This document shows, in pieces, positions 25,101 through 37,893 of a stretch of DNA of 64,000 bases. A program made the position numbers and the translations under genes. Under the pieces are notes generated by a model that was not told where the DNA came from, ran no database searches, and worked only from the letters and a program-made list of their open reading frames with translations. The stretch spans positions 1,178,001 through 1,242,000 of the forward strand of contig ML978124.1 of the NCBI GenBank assembly GCA_010015805.1, read 5' to 3'. The first letter of the stretch is position 1. The number at the start of each line of letters is the position of its first letter. Source of the stretch: Rhizodiscina lignyota. Taxonomy: Eukaryota; Ascomycota; Dothideomycetes; Aulographales; Rhizodiscinaceae.

Positions 25101-27142
25101 ATGTCTGCGCAATCTCAGTCCCCGGTAATTCCACGCTCTGGTAAGAAAGCACTGCGAAAGCGGCATGTAATTACAGCTGAAGCGGACACGTACTGTACCT
25201 CTGGACATTTGCTGATTTGATATTATCACTGTAGCCTCGAAGTCGAAAAAGAAGTCCAAGAGAAAGAAGGGCGGAGGAGCCAAGACCGAGGCCATAGACG
25301 AGTCGCCTGCCGTAAATGGCGCTGTAGATACGGGCGACGCCGGCATTGAAGAGGACGAGGAAGATATAGAGGAGGACGCGTCACCGACGGTACGTCGTGT
25401 CAATGCAGCAACAGGGCATCAGTTAATGCGAAATAGAAAGAGCAGTCCGCTTCTACATCTGCTCCAGAATCCCAACAGGATGAGATATCCTTCCCACAAT
25501 ACCATCCTGAGCCTCCACGGCCGAGTAGTAATGGCACAAATCATCTCCCAGACACGTCGGAGGAGAATCATGAAATACCTATACGGGAAAAGGCGGACTC
25601 TGCGTCAGGGCTCACGGAAGAAAGGCTCGAGGCTTTGGCAAGGGAGCGGGATGAGCTGAGAGCTGAAGTCACACAATTGAGGCAGTCGTTGGAGTCAATA
25701 ACAGGGAAGCACGAGGAAGAGGTTAATGGCCTCCAGGATCAGCTTGAAGAGACTCGGTCAGGCAAAGAGCACGCAGAGATACAATATCAGAACCTACTTG
25801 GCAAGGTCAACCAGATCAGGTCACAATTGGGCGAACGGCTCAAGGCTGATGCGGTATGCGCCTGAGACACTGTCCCCCATCCCAGATTTCATTGAGCTGA
25901 TATTCTCTTAGGAAGAGTTATCGCAAGCACGGACGCAAATAGAGGACTTGGAAGACCAGAATCGCCAGCTCCAAAACGCTAGAGCGGAGAGCGAGGCTAA
26001 CGTAAAGCGTTTACAATCAGAGCAGGAACGACATACTCAAGAAATCGCCGAGCTTCGCGGGCGTACCAATCTGTCCCAGCAGAACTGGGTCAAGGAGCGA
26101 GACGAGCTGATCGGCCGCGAGGCTTTTGCCCGGGAAGAGTTCGAGACTGCTAAGCAAGCAATGCAGGATTGGGAGGTCCTTGCGATGGAAGAGCGTGCGC
26201 AGAGGGAGAATCTATCCGATAGGATCGCTGAATTAGAAGAGCAACTATTGGGACAAAAAGAGGCCTTCGAACGAGCAGCTTCTGAGAGGGATAGCCAATC
26301 TCAGACTGTGGACAGCTTGCAGAGGGCTCTGAGAGACATCCAAGATGGTCCGTATACTCATCATATAAACAGTCACCAAGTTATTAATATTTCCATAGCA
26401 CGAAAGAAAGAGCTACGCGAGCTGGTTGAAAATTCGCAGACTCAATTGGAAGAGCTCCGAAAGCAACTGCAGGCTGCAGAGGAATCGTCGAAAGCAGCTC
26501 AGACGGAACTAGAGAAAACACGCAAAGACCTCGAACACGCTCTGCCCTTCGAAGAACAAGTCCGAGAGAAGAATCTCCTGATCGGCAAACTGCGACACGA
26601 AGCCGTCATTCTCAACGACCACCTCACAAAAGCATTACGCTTCCTCAGACAGCGGAAGCCAGAGGACATGGTCGACCGGTATGCTCCACCTACATGACCC
26701 ACTTCATATTTACAACTATGCACTAACAACCCCCAGACAAATCGTAACCAACCACTTCATCCACTTCCTCGCCCTCGACCGTTCCGACCCCAAGAAATTC
26801 CAAGTGCTCCAGCTCATCGCCGCCCTGCTCTCCTGGACCGACGAGCAGAAAGAGCAAGCTGGTCTCGCGCGTCCGGGCTCCGTCGGCGCCATAACCGGCA
26901 GCCTACGCCTGCCACAGTCGCCGTTCAGACGCACGCCCAGCACTCCCAGCCTCGGCAGCGACCTGATGCTAGACCCACAGAGCGCGACGAGCAAGGAAAG
27001 TCTCGCGGAGCTATGGAGCGAGTTTTTGGAGCGCGAGGCGCAGGAGGGGAAGAGCGGGAGTAGAAAGAGCAGTGTGACGAGTCCGCCGTCTGTTGTGGGG
27101 GATAAAGAGAAAGGGCCTTCTGGGCTGGGGCTCCAACAATGA
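25101..27142 (+). CDS. RUD3: Golgin with GRAB domain, Rud3 family
   Basis: Multi-exon gene starting at the ATG at 25101 (MSAQSQSPVIPRSG). Exon 2 begins ASKSKKKSKRKKGGGAK, a strongly basic stretch followed by an acidic run (EEDEEDIEEDASP). The middle is a long coiled coil (ERLEALARERDELRAEVTQL, LEDQNRQLQNARAESEANV). The C-terminal part carries the Arf-binding GRAB domain: LIGKLRHEAVILNDHLTKAL, RFLRQRKPEDMVDR, then across an intron QIVTNHFIHFLALDRSDPKK and LLSWTDEQKEQAGLARPG. Rud3 is a cis-Golgi matrix protein recruited by Arf1 and involved in ER-Golgi transport. One intron (26348-26398, 51 nt) is in frame and free of stops. Total length is ~560 residues. Confidence 0.9.
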
Positions 27143-27819
27143 TTCAGACCGTATGAGCAATTTCCGGAGACTTCTTATCATATTCATGATCTTATGACTT
27201 GTACAGATTACTCTGAATTTGGCCAAGCTCATATTTTGGGAGTTTTCATGTTAGGGGGCATCTGCGTGGGCGTGGCGCTGGGCTTGGAGAACACCTTCGA
27301 ATAAACGATTCTAATCGAATGATTGAAACATGCAGCATGCAGTACCATTGAAGCAGTTTCACCAATATTGCATGTTCAATATCTGGTCGTTAAGCTCGTG
27401 CAGGGTCAGTCTAAACTTGATGTGAAGGAACCTATGATTCGTTGCTACGATAACATTACAATGACTGCCCTGGTCGATGCCTATGATGATCCCATCGCTA
27501 GAAAACGGTTCCCATTCACAGCTGCAGTCCAGCTGTGTCTGCCTCCCATTTCACCCAATTCCCAAGTTTCGAGTTTGCACCTGCGCCTTGCAAGGCCAAG
27601 GTAGAGAGAGTCGATATAGAGTATGCCCACCTGTGTACATGAATGGACGGCGTGCATTTCGTCGTCGTAATCGTTGTAGCAAAAATAAAATCTCCGTCCA
27701 GAATAAGCATCGGCCGTGTTCGCCGTGGTCCCACGAAGTTGCGGGAATCTTAGATCGGACGGAGGAGCTTTTGTAGCATAAAGAGCGACGAGATAAATGA
27801 TGTAAGAAGCCCTGGAGCT
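27143..27819. other. Convergent 3' regions of RUD3 and the PKA gene
   Basis: Two genes end here facing each other. The frames seen (27323-27604 plus, 27516-27734 minus) are antisense to each other and domain-free. Probably 3' UTR sequence. Confidence 0.5.
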
Positions 27820-29321
27820 TCAGAATTCGGTGAACATGCGGGCGTATCTAATCGTAGTCAAATCCATGAATTGCATATTTTCGAGTTGACTTACGGGTCC
27901 TCGCCCATTTGCCCATACGCCTCCGTCTCTTCGGGATACTTGTCAAACTGACTCGCATCACCAACTCCGGCGCGGACAGGCGGTACATATGGCGCATCAA
28001 TGTCCTTCTTCTGTAAACGGTCCCATGTCACCTCTGCGAACCACGGGTGGTTCATAACGTCCTTAGAGCCGCCGTGGAGGTTACCCAAACGCTTCGTAAG
28101 ATCGGATGTGATGAGTTTCTGGAGCAAGTCTTGCGCGTCAGGGTGGATATATGGCGGATACTTGACCTTTCCTTTGAGAATATTCTCATAGATCTTCATT
28201 GGTGAGCCGCCGTCCCAGAATGGAGTAAAGCCGCAGAGCATCTCGAAGATCAGGATACCTAGAGACCACCTGGTCCATTATCAGCCTTCACGCAACAGCA
28301 CTAGGTTGCTGCAAACGTACCAATCAACCGACTTGTTGTATCCTTTCGACGCTACAACTTCTGGAGCGAGGTAGTCCGGGGTTCCGCAAAGTGTCCAGGT
28401 GATATCGGGCACTTCCTTCGCGAATCCGAAATCGGTAATCTTGAGATGTCCGTGTCGGTCTAGAAGCAAATTCTCTGGCTTCAAATCGCGGTAGATGATG
28501 TTCATACTGTGGAGATAGTCCAGCGCGAGTGTGACTTCGGCGGCGTAGAACTTTGCGACTGGGTTGGGGAATCGCTAGATCGATCAATTCCACCGCCATA
28601 GTTAAGACGTACTTTCACGTACCTGAGATTTTCTCAAGAGGCTAAATAGCTCGCCGCCTTCCACGAAATCCATGACCATGTATAAATTCTTGGAATCTTG
28701 AAATGTTCCCCATAGTGTGATGAGGAAGGGGTGCTTCACGCTCTGAAGCATTTTCCGCTCGTCATTGGTGTGCTCGACCTGCTTCATCTTCACCACCTGC
28801 GCCTTTTTGAGCACCTTGACGGCATAGTAGCGCTGGTTGTGCTTCGACTGCACCAGGTGCACGCGACCAAAGCTGCCGGTACCAAGGGTACGCTGAATGT
28901 CGAAGTCGTTGAGGTTGTATTTGCCCTTTGTCGTGCGCAGCTGCGGCTGCGCTTGCGCCTGCGTCATCTTGTCGCCGCTGCTGGGAGTCACTGCGCCGCC
29001 ATTGGCATTCTGCGCGCCTGCGGCGGCATTGTTGGGTGGTGATTGATCGTCAGGTTTGTTGAGAAGGTTCGCTATGCTTGGCACATTCTTCGAAGTGTCT
29101 GTCCCGCGTGCCACGTTCCCTTGCTGCGTGGCGGACATGGGGTCGGCCGGTTTCGCGGCGGAATTGCTATCTTGCAGCGGAGAGCCCTGTGTGGGCGTGG
29201 AGGTGGTGGCGGAGGTGGGTGTCGAGGAGCTCTCTTTGATGGGTGACGTCGGAGAGTCCAGGTCCTTCGAACCTGACGAGTCCTTCGTCCGCTTTTTCTT
29301 GAGGAATCCGAGAGTCGGCAT
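27820..29321 (-). CDS. pkaC1: cAMP-dependent protein kinase catalytic subunit
   Basis: Four exons, with start ATG at 29321 and stop at 27820-27822. The first ~145 residues are a Ser/Thr/Pro/Gln-rich extension ([18 protein letters not shown]) of the kind common in fungal PKA. The kinase core has [49 protein letters not shown] and the activation loop [15 protein letters not shown] with its phosphorylatable Thr. The C-tail ends [11 protein letters not shown] after a final small exon, matching the AGC-kinase hydrophobic motif FxxF. PKA acts downstream of cAMP in growth, sporulation, carbon sensing and, in pathogens, virulence. Length is ~440 residues. Very secure; the choice between the two fungal PKA paralogue classes leans towards the main form (PkaC1/Tpk2-like). 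Confidence 0.96.
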
Positions 29322-30337
29322 AGACGCGGGAGTGAGTCGTGTGTGTCAATCCCAGCACTGGTGAGAGCTGGGTCTAGTTCTGTGGCTGCCACTTCTCTAC
29401 GGGCCGTAATTGAGCTGCGGAGAGACGCTTCGCACCTGCGGGACGAGCGCTGAGTGGTCGGGGGGCGTTTGTCGCTGTTTGTTGCCGGCGGGAGCGGGAG
29501 AGAGGTAGCGCGGCGGCTTAGGCGAAGTGATATCCACAGATCGATATGCGTATGAGCTGCGATGAGGTACGGAGCAGTGTCTGAAGCGGAGCGTAGCGGG
29601 TGCTGTCGGTGGTGGGCGCTGGCCGGAGGTTCGCTATCGCTCAATCACGCAGCGCTGGAATGTGGCTTGGCAGGCACGGGGCGTGGAGCTGAAGCAGGAG
29701 CAATTGGTATGAATGTTTAGCAGTGCTCGGAGTGAGGTTGGAGAGTGGGAGGAGTGACGCAGAGTAGCAGAGTCCCTGCCGACTAGCGGGCAGCAGGAGG
29801 GCGGCCGGCGAGTCGAGCAACTCTCATGAGAAGAGGCTTGAGAGCTTCCTCTGCGGGGTTGGCGGCGGGCAACTCGAGGCACAGACTCTGGGCTAGTGCC
29901 TTCTCACCACCGCTCAGCTTCAATTCGACAGAAGGTGACGGCGCGGGAAGCCGCCTTGAGTGAAGGAGTGAAGTGCCAGGATTGCGCGGGCGCTGATCTC
30001 AGGAGCTGACAGGATTGGTGTGTTCCTCAACACATACATCGCCATCCCGCCCCAGCCACATGCGGAGAAGCAGCTGCAAAAAGCAGCTGGAAGAAGCAAG
30101 CGCACGTTCGCCGAGGGCCGTTCAAGAGCTATATTAGAATATTCTATGCCAACGTGCAGAAGTACCTGTGATGCCAAATCCCAATCCTCGCGAACACCCA
30201 GCCCAGCCCAACGTACACACCAACGCCCCTCTGTTTGCCAGGACCTGTCAAATTTGATATACATGAGAATGCCGCCTAAAGAAAGTGGTATCTACAGAAG
30301 AAAATATGACCCAATAGAACCTTTGGACAGATGAAGG
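29322..30337. other. PKA promoter and ECM14 3' flank
   Basis: About 1 kb. A 190-codon minus-strand frame at 29072-29644 overlaps the PKA first exon in another frame and is Arg/Pro-rich noise. Otherwise GC-rich 5' UTR-like sequence with no feature I can name. Confidence 0.45.
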
Positions 30338-32166
30338 TTATCTTCGCCGGCGTCGCATGTCCCAGTGAATGACGCCAATTTCACTCTCGTCGTTCTCGCT
30401 ATTGAGCGGCGCCGCGTCCTCCTGCTCAATGGGAGTGTCCTCTCTTTGCTCAAGAACCTCCTGCTCGCTCGTAGGCATAGAGAGACCACTAACTTTCTCA
30501 AGTTGAGTGTTGTCTGCCTCGAAGCCGACCTGGTCCATCATGTATCTGCCAAGATAGTAAATGGCATCAACGACCTCCTTGCCAGTTGGCACAATATTCT
30601 CCTTCGGCAGTAGGAATCCATAGCTGCCAGTGTCCCGCAGTTTGATCTGATATGCGTATTTGACGCGTAGCTCATGGTAGAACCAATCGATGGCACTGCC
30701 GCCACCCGTCTCCATACGCGGCAGAAATGTCTTTCTCGCCTTTGCAGTCTTGTCATTTGCGGCAGCCACATTCCCCTCGCATGCGGAATTTGCCTGATAA
30801 AACCGTCCTCCTGGCGCCAGGCGCATTGCTTTTGCCAATCCAAGTGCAAGCTCTTCGAGATTTTCCAAGGTTGGAGGTGCGGTTGCGCACGAGAAGGAAT
30901 ACGGATACAGCACTTGCTGCGAGTACGAGTGCAGGTCCAAGAACCCAACAATTTCGACGTCATTATTCTCGGTCTCGTTCTTGGCCCAGGCCGCCAGACG
31001 TTTAGCCTCTACACCTTCAAACGGTTCCTCCCCAGCATAACTCTCGGAGCAGGGATTCTCCCTGGTCGCATTTCCGTCCCACTGGAAACCCCAAGATCTG
31101 TCGAGGTCTAATCCACGACAGAAGCGGAGTGGCGTAGTTTGGCGGTTCTTACGCCAAAGCCTGTCCGTTTCCCAGGAGTATACATAGCCGTCCGGATTGA
31201 CCGTCGGTATGAAGACCCAGTCAAACGCCTGCAGAAGAGAAGTGGCAGAGGCCGATTTGCCATAGGACGTGATAAAATTGTATGCCAGATAATTGACACT
31301 GGTAGTGCTAATCCATTCTCGAGCGTGCGATCCCCCTGCGATAATGATAGTCTTTCGAGGACCTGATGGCTCATCGCGGTTCGTTGGGTGAACACCCACT
31401 CGCAACGCCGGTATATCTCTTCCCTCAAAAGTTATGCCGATATTGATCATGCGAACGTGAGTTGGGAACATAGATGCAAGGAGACGCATCCATGGAACGA
31501 TGACAGAAAAGGGTTGGTAGTCGGTGAAGAAGATGTTCTCCGTTTGAGTGGAGGTACGTAACGACGGCGAGAATGTGGAGTGAGAGTGAGAGTGGCCCGC
31601 ACCAGGGAGTGTGGATTGCTTCGGCGTTTCGGGAAAGGGATAAGAGTCTGCAATTGCTTGAGCGAGTGCTCTCTCGTGCATCAACGGTGCATGTGCATGT
31701 TGCAGGCTATCAGGCAGTAGGCCGAGAAGAGACGGAACCTAGATCGCAAGTGTTACTATTTAGCATTTATTATATGCAGAAACTGAGGGCTCCGTACTAC
31801 GTCTTTTGCTAGCCTTATGTCTACCCAGTCTTCGGTAAATTCCCACACATCTAGAAACAACACGTCGGCAGCTTCGGATAGAGAGGTGGCCTCCTCGGCG
31901 GTGCTGATATTGAATCTGAGGACCACATCATGGCCGTATCTTGCCAGGAAATCGCCAGGTATTTTGCGCCCTGCTCTTGATCTGTTTGTATCATCCGCAG
32001 ATAATTGCGAAGCCTTCGGCGAAAGCCCCCATATCTTCTCGATGATCAGATTTGAGAGTCGCCTCCATGGAGCGGGTGGGGCGCAGTGAGAATCATAGGG
32101 TATGGCTAGAGTGTGCGAGGCGAGGGTGGAGAGAAGTGCGATAGGGAGAGCGGAGAGCAGTCGCAT
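30338..32166 (-). CDS. ECM14: Inactive metallocarboxypeptidase-like protein Ecm14 (M14 family)
   Basis: Two exons (32166-31801 and 31738-30338) give 588 residues. A signal peptide ([21 protein letters not shown]) is followed by a propeptide-like region and an M14 fold. Zinc ligands are kept: GGSHAREW supplies His and Glu, and [10 protein letters not shown] supplies the second His. Also present are [22 protein letters not shown] and SAIDWFYHE. The catalytic Glu normally found in FELRDTG is Lys here ([15 protein letters not shown], Lys at about residue 488). This replacement is a known hallmark of the Ecm14 branch, which lacks peptidase activity. It is probably a secreted or vacuolar pseudoenzyme linked to the cell wall. 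The tail is acidic and ends in MRRRRR. Divergent neighbour is the Arf GEF gene. Confidence 0.93.
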
Positions 32167-32605
32167 GATGCCAATTCCACTGGAACTGATATCATCAGCA
32201 CAAGGGACGGTTGCCTCTCATTTCAGAGATGGAGGGGATGTTTATTATGCTGTTTGGGAGGATGCCTGAAGGTGCAGGGGAGGTGTAATATCTCAGCCTT
32301 AGGGAAGCTTGGCTCAGCCGGGCCAACCTCGTCAAAACCGCGACGACTGCTCAGCATCAAGTTCGTCGTCAGTTGGTACACTCCTCAATTCCCAGGAAGG
32401 CCCGCCGTCACCGTTATCTGCGCCTTCAAATCAGAGTGCAGTTGCGTCGCGCGACATTGTCGTGGCGCCACTATCGACAGCCCACCTGCAGGTACTACCT
32501 GTTTGCATGGAACCGATAGAGGGCTGTCCAACTTCGAAGATGACACTCTCTGCACGACGGAACGCCGAGATGTACGGATGATAACGATCGCTTGTGTTAT
32601 CCACG
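32167..32605. other. Divergent region between ECM14 and the Arf GEF gene
   Basis: About 440 bp between the two starts. A Ser/Pro-rich frame (32309-32581) is open upstream of the GEF and could be an extra 5' coding exon, but I could not find a splice that keeps phase. I therefore left it out of the gene model. Confidence 0.35.
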
Positions 32606-35600
32606 ATGCCTCTTACCAAAGGCCTGCGTATGAGTCGGAGTGAGAGGGAAATGCGGGAGCTTCGTCGCAGCAGCACTCTCGAACCGTACAACCTCGCCCC
32701 TCCAGATCAGGATGGGATTCCATTACGCGGCACCGTCAGTGCGGAATACCATCCACGCGAAAGGCCGACAACCGCTAGCGATGAACTGTACTCTGGCAAC
32801 GTGCACAGGATGTCGACCTTGGAATCGCCCACAACTCCAGTTGCAACAGATCGGCCGTCTCAAGAGTCCACTTGGACTCCGCGGGGCGTGTTCTACAAAT
32901 GGCGACACGCTTCTGATTCGCAGTTGGCTGCCAAGGCAAAGAATCAGAGACAGCAGAATGCACCACCGGTTCCTTCAGTCCCCAAAGTCTCGCAAGATCG
33001 TAAGTTCCTCGCGGGTGTGGTAGAAAGTTGTGTGGTTATAGTTAACGTTGGCGTGATCCAGCTCCATCTATCGTCATGACTGCACCAACGGCAGACGAAG
33101 TAACCTTAGCGCAACAAGAAAAGCGAAAATCCAAGTTCCCCGTATTTGCGCGTCCCAAATCTCCTCTGCCCTTCATATCCGAGCCGAAAGAGAAACGGAA
33201 GCCTGCGGAGAAGAGACCTTTGGGAGACCGCAGGAAGACTGTTTTTGGAAGTTTGCGCACGATGAAAAACTCTTCAGAGATTCCCGATCGCAGTGCACAA
33301 AGTTTGGACTTGAATGGGCTATTAGAGCAAGTAGAGGAAACAGGCGCGACCCTAGCGCCTCCCATGACAAACGGCCGCGAGCCCATAGAAACAACAGACC
33401 ACGCGGAACGTATACAAGACAACAACAAAGCGCGTAGGCCCCCAGCCCCTCATTCGAAGTCTTGGATACCGCGTCGCAATAAACATAGGACGTCATTATT
33501 CCCTCTACCAGTCAAAATACCTCCCCCACAGTTCCCCAATACTGCACCCGCCACACCTCGTGCATCCACCAGTGGCATAAGCTCCGGCTCACCAAATCGT
33601 TCTCCTGGAGAATATAGTCCCCCACTGACATCAATTCGACGAACCTCTACCGCGGATGGTGCTGACGCGGACCATCCTCCACTCCCTTCTCCACACAACG
33701 CGACGCTCGCTGCTGCATCAATTCAATTTGCTGCTCCTGGTGGGGCGTTACTAAGGAACGATTCAACCTCTGGTCGCTCGGATCGATCCACGCCAGCACT
33801 TGCTCCACCTTTACCTTTCAAGGTTCGAAATCGGTCCGGTACTTTAGGCTCTGCGGGTGCACGATCTGAAGACGGTCCAATGCCGCCACCCACGCCTCCG
33901 AATGTTGGAGGCGGAAGTGGTAGGAATTCCACTTCGACCGGTGGAAGAAGTAGTTTCAGCAACCTTTTGACCCTTGGTCCCCTTGGCCATCGCCTGCGTC
34001 AGGATCCATACTCATCTGGAAGGCAGGGTTCGCCAGCTTTAGGAGCTAATGGCGGAGCTTCGGGGCTCGCGTCACATTCTAATTCGTTCCAGATTAGCCG
34101 CGAAGCTATCAAGATCACTCTCCCTGAACGACTTGAAGGAGAAACCGCGGGCAAATATCTTGCAAGAGTCGAGGAGTGTGTGGACAAGAGTCAAATAGCA
34201 AGTGTCCTGTCAAAGGAGCAAGATGACTTCTTCCCTACGGTGATGCGTAGCTTCATGCGCAAGTTCCTGTTCTTTGGAGATCCCTTGGACATGGCCATTC
34301 GCAAGTTACTCATGGAGGTAGACTTACCAAAGGAGACTCAGCAAATCGACCGAGTCCTTCAGAGCTTTGCCGATCGCTATCATGAGTGTAACCCGGGTAT
34401 TTTCGTCGATTCTGGTGAGTAGGCCTTGGTATCCGCGCATTGAAGAGAGCTAACTTCAGGCAGACAAAGCTTACTTCATCGCCTTCTCGATCCTGATCCT
34501 GCAGACCGATGCGTTCAACAAGAACAACAAGAGAAAAATGTCCAAACCTGACTATCTGAAGAATTCCTCTGTCGAAGGTGTTTCTGACGACGTGCTTGGC
34601 TGCTTCTACGACAACATCGTATACACCCCTTTTATTAGAGTGGAGGACGAAATAGACGCGAAAAATTCAGTGCGAAAGCACAAGAAGACCCTCGTAAGAC
34701 ACGGCACAGTTGAGCAATTGAAAAAGGCTGCGAAGGAGCCGATAGATCCATACGCTCTGATCCTGGAGGGAAGGCTGGACGTTTTACGGCCACCGCTCAG
34801 GGAAGTCATGAACCTAGACGACCCGTATACATATCTAGGCACCGCCCCAACTCTAGATGTCAGAGATCTGAACAAGAATTCGAAATGCGGCGTTCTTCAG
34901 ATAGAGTCTCTGCGGTCTCGCCCTGACGCCTTTCTTTCACCATCGACGATCGACAACCCAGAGGGAGCGAGATCTGGGCTTGTTGACTTGCCAGTGGACA
35001 AGGTGGGCGTGCTTTGGCGCAAGGATCCCAAGAAGAAGACTGCACGATCTCCGTGGCAAGAATGGGGGGCGATATTGACTGGGTCTGGACTATCTTTCTT
35101 CAGAAATGCAGGCTGGGTGAAGAACCTCATGCATCAGCATGATACGCATGTCAAGCATGGCCACGGCGGTGGATCAGTCATCTTCCGTCCGCCTATACAG
35201 ATGTTCAAGCCAGACTACTTTTTGCCCACCGAAAACGGAGTGGCGCTTTACGACAATAGCTACAGACGGCACAAGAACGGGTTCGTTTTCTTTACGCACA
35301 GTGGAACCGAGGAAGTTTTCTTGGCGGACAATGAGCCCGAATTGAACGACTGGCTTGCCAAACTGAATCATCAGGCTTCGTACAGGACTGCAGGCATTAG
35401 ACCGCGAGGCTTGGTGGGCGGCAATTACGAGGGACAGCGTCAGAGAGCCCTTCGGCGCTTACAATCATCGAATTCTACTCGAACAATTCAGACTCCAACC
35501 GGAGAGGTCACAATCCAGAGCGGCAATATCGATTTCCTCCTAGCCCAACAGATCAGTGCCGCCCGCCGAGAGAACATGCAGAAGAAGATCGAAGAGTTTG

Positions 35601-37123
35601 AAGAGCGCCTCAGTGCTGCGATAAGACAGCTGGACGGTCAATTGAGAGATGCCAGACATTTGTTGGTACTCGCTCCAATCCAGCAAAAGACACGAGAGCA
35701 GCTTGTCCACTGCGCCGGCCGCATAGCTGCCCAACTAAAATGGATTCGGATCGATATATGGCGGATGAAATGCCATCGCGACATTCTCGCTCTCGATCTA
35801 GAAGAGGAGAACAAACTGGCGGGAAATACTCCCACCAGGTCACCGCGGTTACAGCCGCAAGCGACATCTCCAGTGCCATCATCGACTCATTCGACCGAGA
35901 GACTTGCCCACTTAAACGATCTTCTCAGGCTTGGTACCTCCGCTAGCGGAGATGCGGAGGACGTTCCTGAACTCCCTGAGCTTCCTGAACCAAGATCACC
36001 TACGACCTCCGCCAGACCGGACACGAAGGGCACTACACAGTCATCTCAAAGTACATCGGAAGATGAGGTCTACAAAACGCCGCCTGAGAACACACCACAG
36101 CCGAGTCCAGCCTTCCCCCCAGCAGTGTGGGGACCTGTGACTCCTAGGACTCCCCTACCCAGAGAGCCCTCGACTACAAGCCAAATCAGTCAATCACCGA
36201 AATTAGATGTTGGAGCGTTTCCGTCGTCGATGGCCAGCGCTACAGCCTCCGAAGCACCTCCAGACTCTCCCAATATCTCCGAGTACAACTCCCCCATCTC
36301 TGAGAACACTGCCACAGAATCAAAGCCTAGACCTCTTCCATCTCCATTTGACGGACGTCCTGGCACGGCAAGCGACTCTGAGCTTGAACAGCAAACTCCT
36401 GCATCTGGTGGCAGTCCTGAGTCCAAGACAAAGACTCGAAGAAGCCTAAAGGGAACTTTGAGAGAGGTCCGAGAATCCCCCATGGGACATCACCGAAGCA
36501 GAAAGGGCAAGGATTCGAATTCAAGCGGTATCCTTTCGATGTCGGACATCGGAATTCCAGAGGCGGAGTCTGAGGGCCTGTCAAGAACAAAGGGTAGCTT
36601 CACGGTCCATGGCAAGAAAGCTTCCGTCGTCACTTTCGGCTCTGAGTGGCAAGATATGTCTCCGGAGGAGAAGTTGAAGCTGCGAAAGCAGGCTCAAGCA
36701 CAGAGCAACGAGCTCGCAATCATACCTACCGTCGCTGAACCCGCAGAGCTTAATGATGCAGACGTTGTTCCTACGAAGAAGTCAACACGTACAGCATCTT
36801 CCTCTAGCGTGCAGAGCGCGCCTGTTGTGGACTTGCGACGAGGTTCCAGCACAACCGCCCAGAGTGATGGAAATGCCCGTATCGCTCCGGCGCAATCAAT
36901 CAGAGAGAGGATGGCGGCGCGGAAGCAGTCATATCAGAGCACGCGCGGCATTTCGAGAACCACAAGCGAAGAGGCATCGCTGTCGAAGAAGTCCTCTGTG
37001 GCAGAGGAGACGGAGGAGGACGAGGTGAATGAGAACGAGCAAGCTCCTCAATTAGAGGGAGCTGACGGCAACAGCGGCTTGAAGAAGATACCCAGCGCTC
37101 AGCCTCAGCCCGTGGAGGCATGA
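32606..37123 (+). CDS. SYT1: Sec7-PH guanine nucleotide exchange factor for Arf, Syt1 type
   Basis: Exons 32606-32999, 33062-34414 and 34464-37123 join in phase to 1468 residues. I start at the ATG at 32606 (MPLTKGLRMSRSERE). The first ~475 residues are a Ser/Pro-rich disordered region. The Sec7 domain (~480-625) includes LEGETAGKYLARVEECVDKS, FFGDPLDMAIRKLLMEVDLP, then KETQQIDRVLQSFADRYHEC with the glutamate-finger position. Across an intron it continues DKAYFIAFSILILQTDAFNK. A PH domain (~760-895; WQEWGAILTGSGLSFFRNAG, FLADNEPELNDWL) is followed by a coiled coil and a long Ser/Thr/Pro-rich tail. Such proteins activate Arf GTPases on Golgi or endosomal membranes and, in yeast, the Arl1 cascade. 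The Syt1 orthology is by architecture. Confidence 0.9.
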
Positions 37124-37893
37124 GGTGATGTCCTTTCTGCTTTATGTAACAATTCGTGCGTTTTGTGCTATAGTCAGCTCCTTCTCCACCTTCCTTTTGT
37201 GCACCAGTCACTTCGCTTTGCTGCTTCTTCGATAGAGGCAGATCCAACATAAGCGTCACCTTTCCTTTTTTTGACTCGCTTTTTCTTCAATTTCTGAAGC
37301 TGGCGTTTCTGAGCGAGGCATGGAATCAAAAAGTGGTTATGTGCGTTCCCAGCACCATTGTCTCGGCGCACGGAGGACTTCTTTTTTACCTGGATTGGCA
37401 GCACGGTTTTTGGGCGTGGTTGCAGTGCTTTGCAGATGCAAATGGAATGAAATGGGATATCCGGGCACACGGCATTTTCACTTTTAACGGAGCCCCGCAT
37501 GCTGGAACTTTTTGACGTTTGATGTACGGTCGACTTTCATGGTGTACAAGATAAACCGAAATGTGGAAAACTTTGTAAAACTTCATGTGTCATTCGTGAA
37601 GTGCCGAGCGTATTCGATATAGCGTTGAAGTTTACGCTAACATTTGAAGCAGCGATCGGGTCAACTCCGACAAAGGTACTCCGAGAATGGTTAAAACTTC
37701 CTGGACAAGAGCGGTCCCATTTTTCTGCCTCCATATGGTTCCGTTTGGCCGCGTTCGTCTCCACCAATCAACCCTGTCAACGAAGCATTGCACCATCAGC
37801 TTTATCAGAGCGATGTAATGTCGATGCTGGCCTTCAATTCTTTTCGATATCATCACCGAGCGACAGAATCATCTTTGATCAGCACTACATACG
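37124..37893. other. Intergenic stretch between Arf GEF and MFS genes
   Basis: Both flanking genes run rightwards, so this holds a 3' UTR and a promoter. No coding frame is supported. T-rich stretches (~37261-37290) could be 3' processing or promoter sequence. Confidence 0.4.

Noticed and set aside
29072-29644. 190-codon minus-strand open frame rich in Arg, Pro and His
   Set aside because: It overlaps the first PKA exon in another frame and its composition is that of GC-rich 5' UTR sequence.
32309-32581. Extra 5' coding exon for the Sec7-PH gene
   Set aside because: The frame is Ser/Pro-rich and open, but no donor/acceptor pair joins it to the MPLTKGLRMSRSERE frame in phase.
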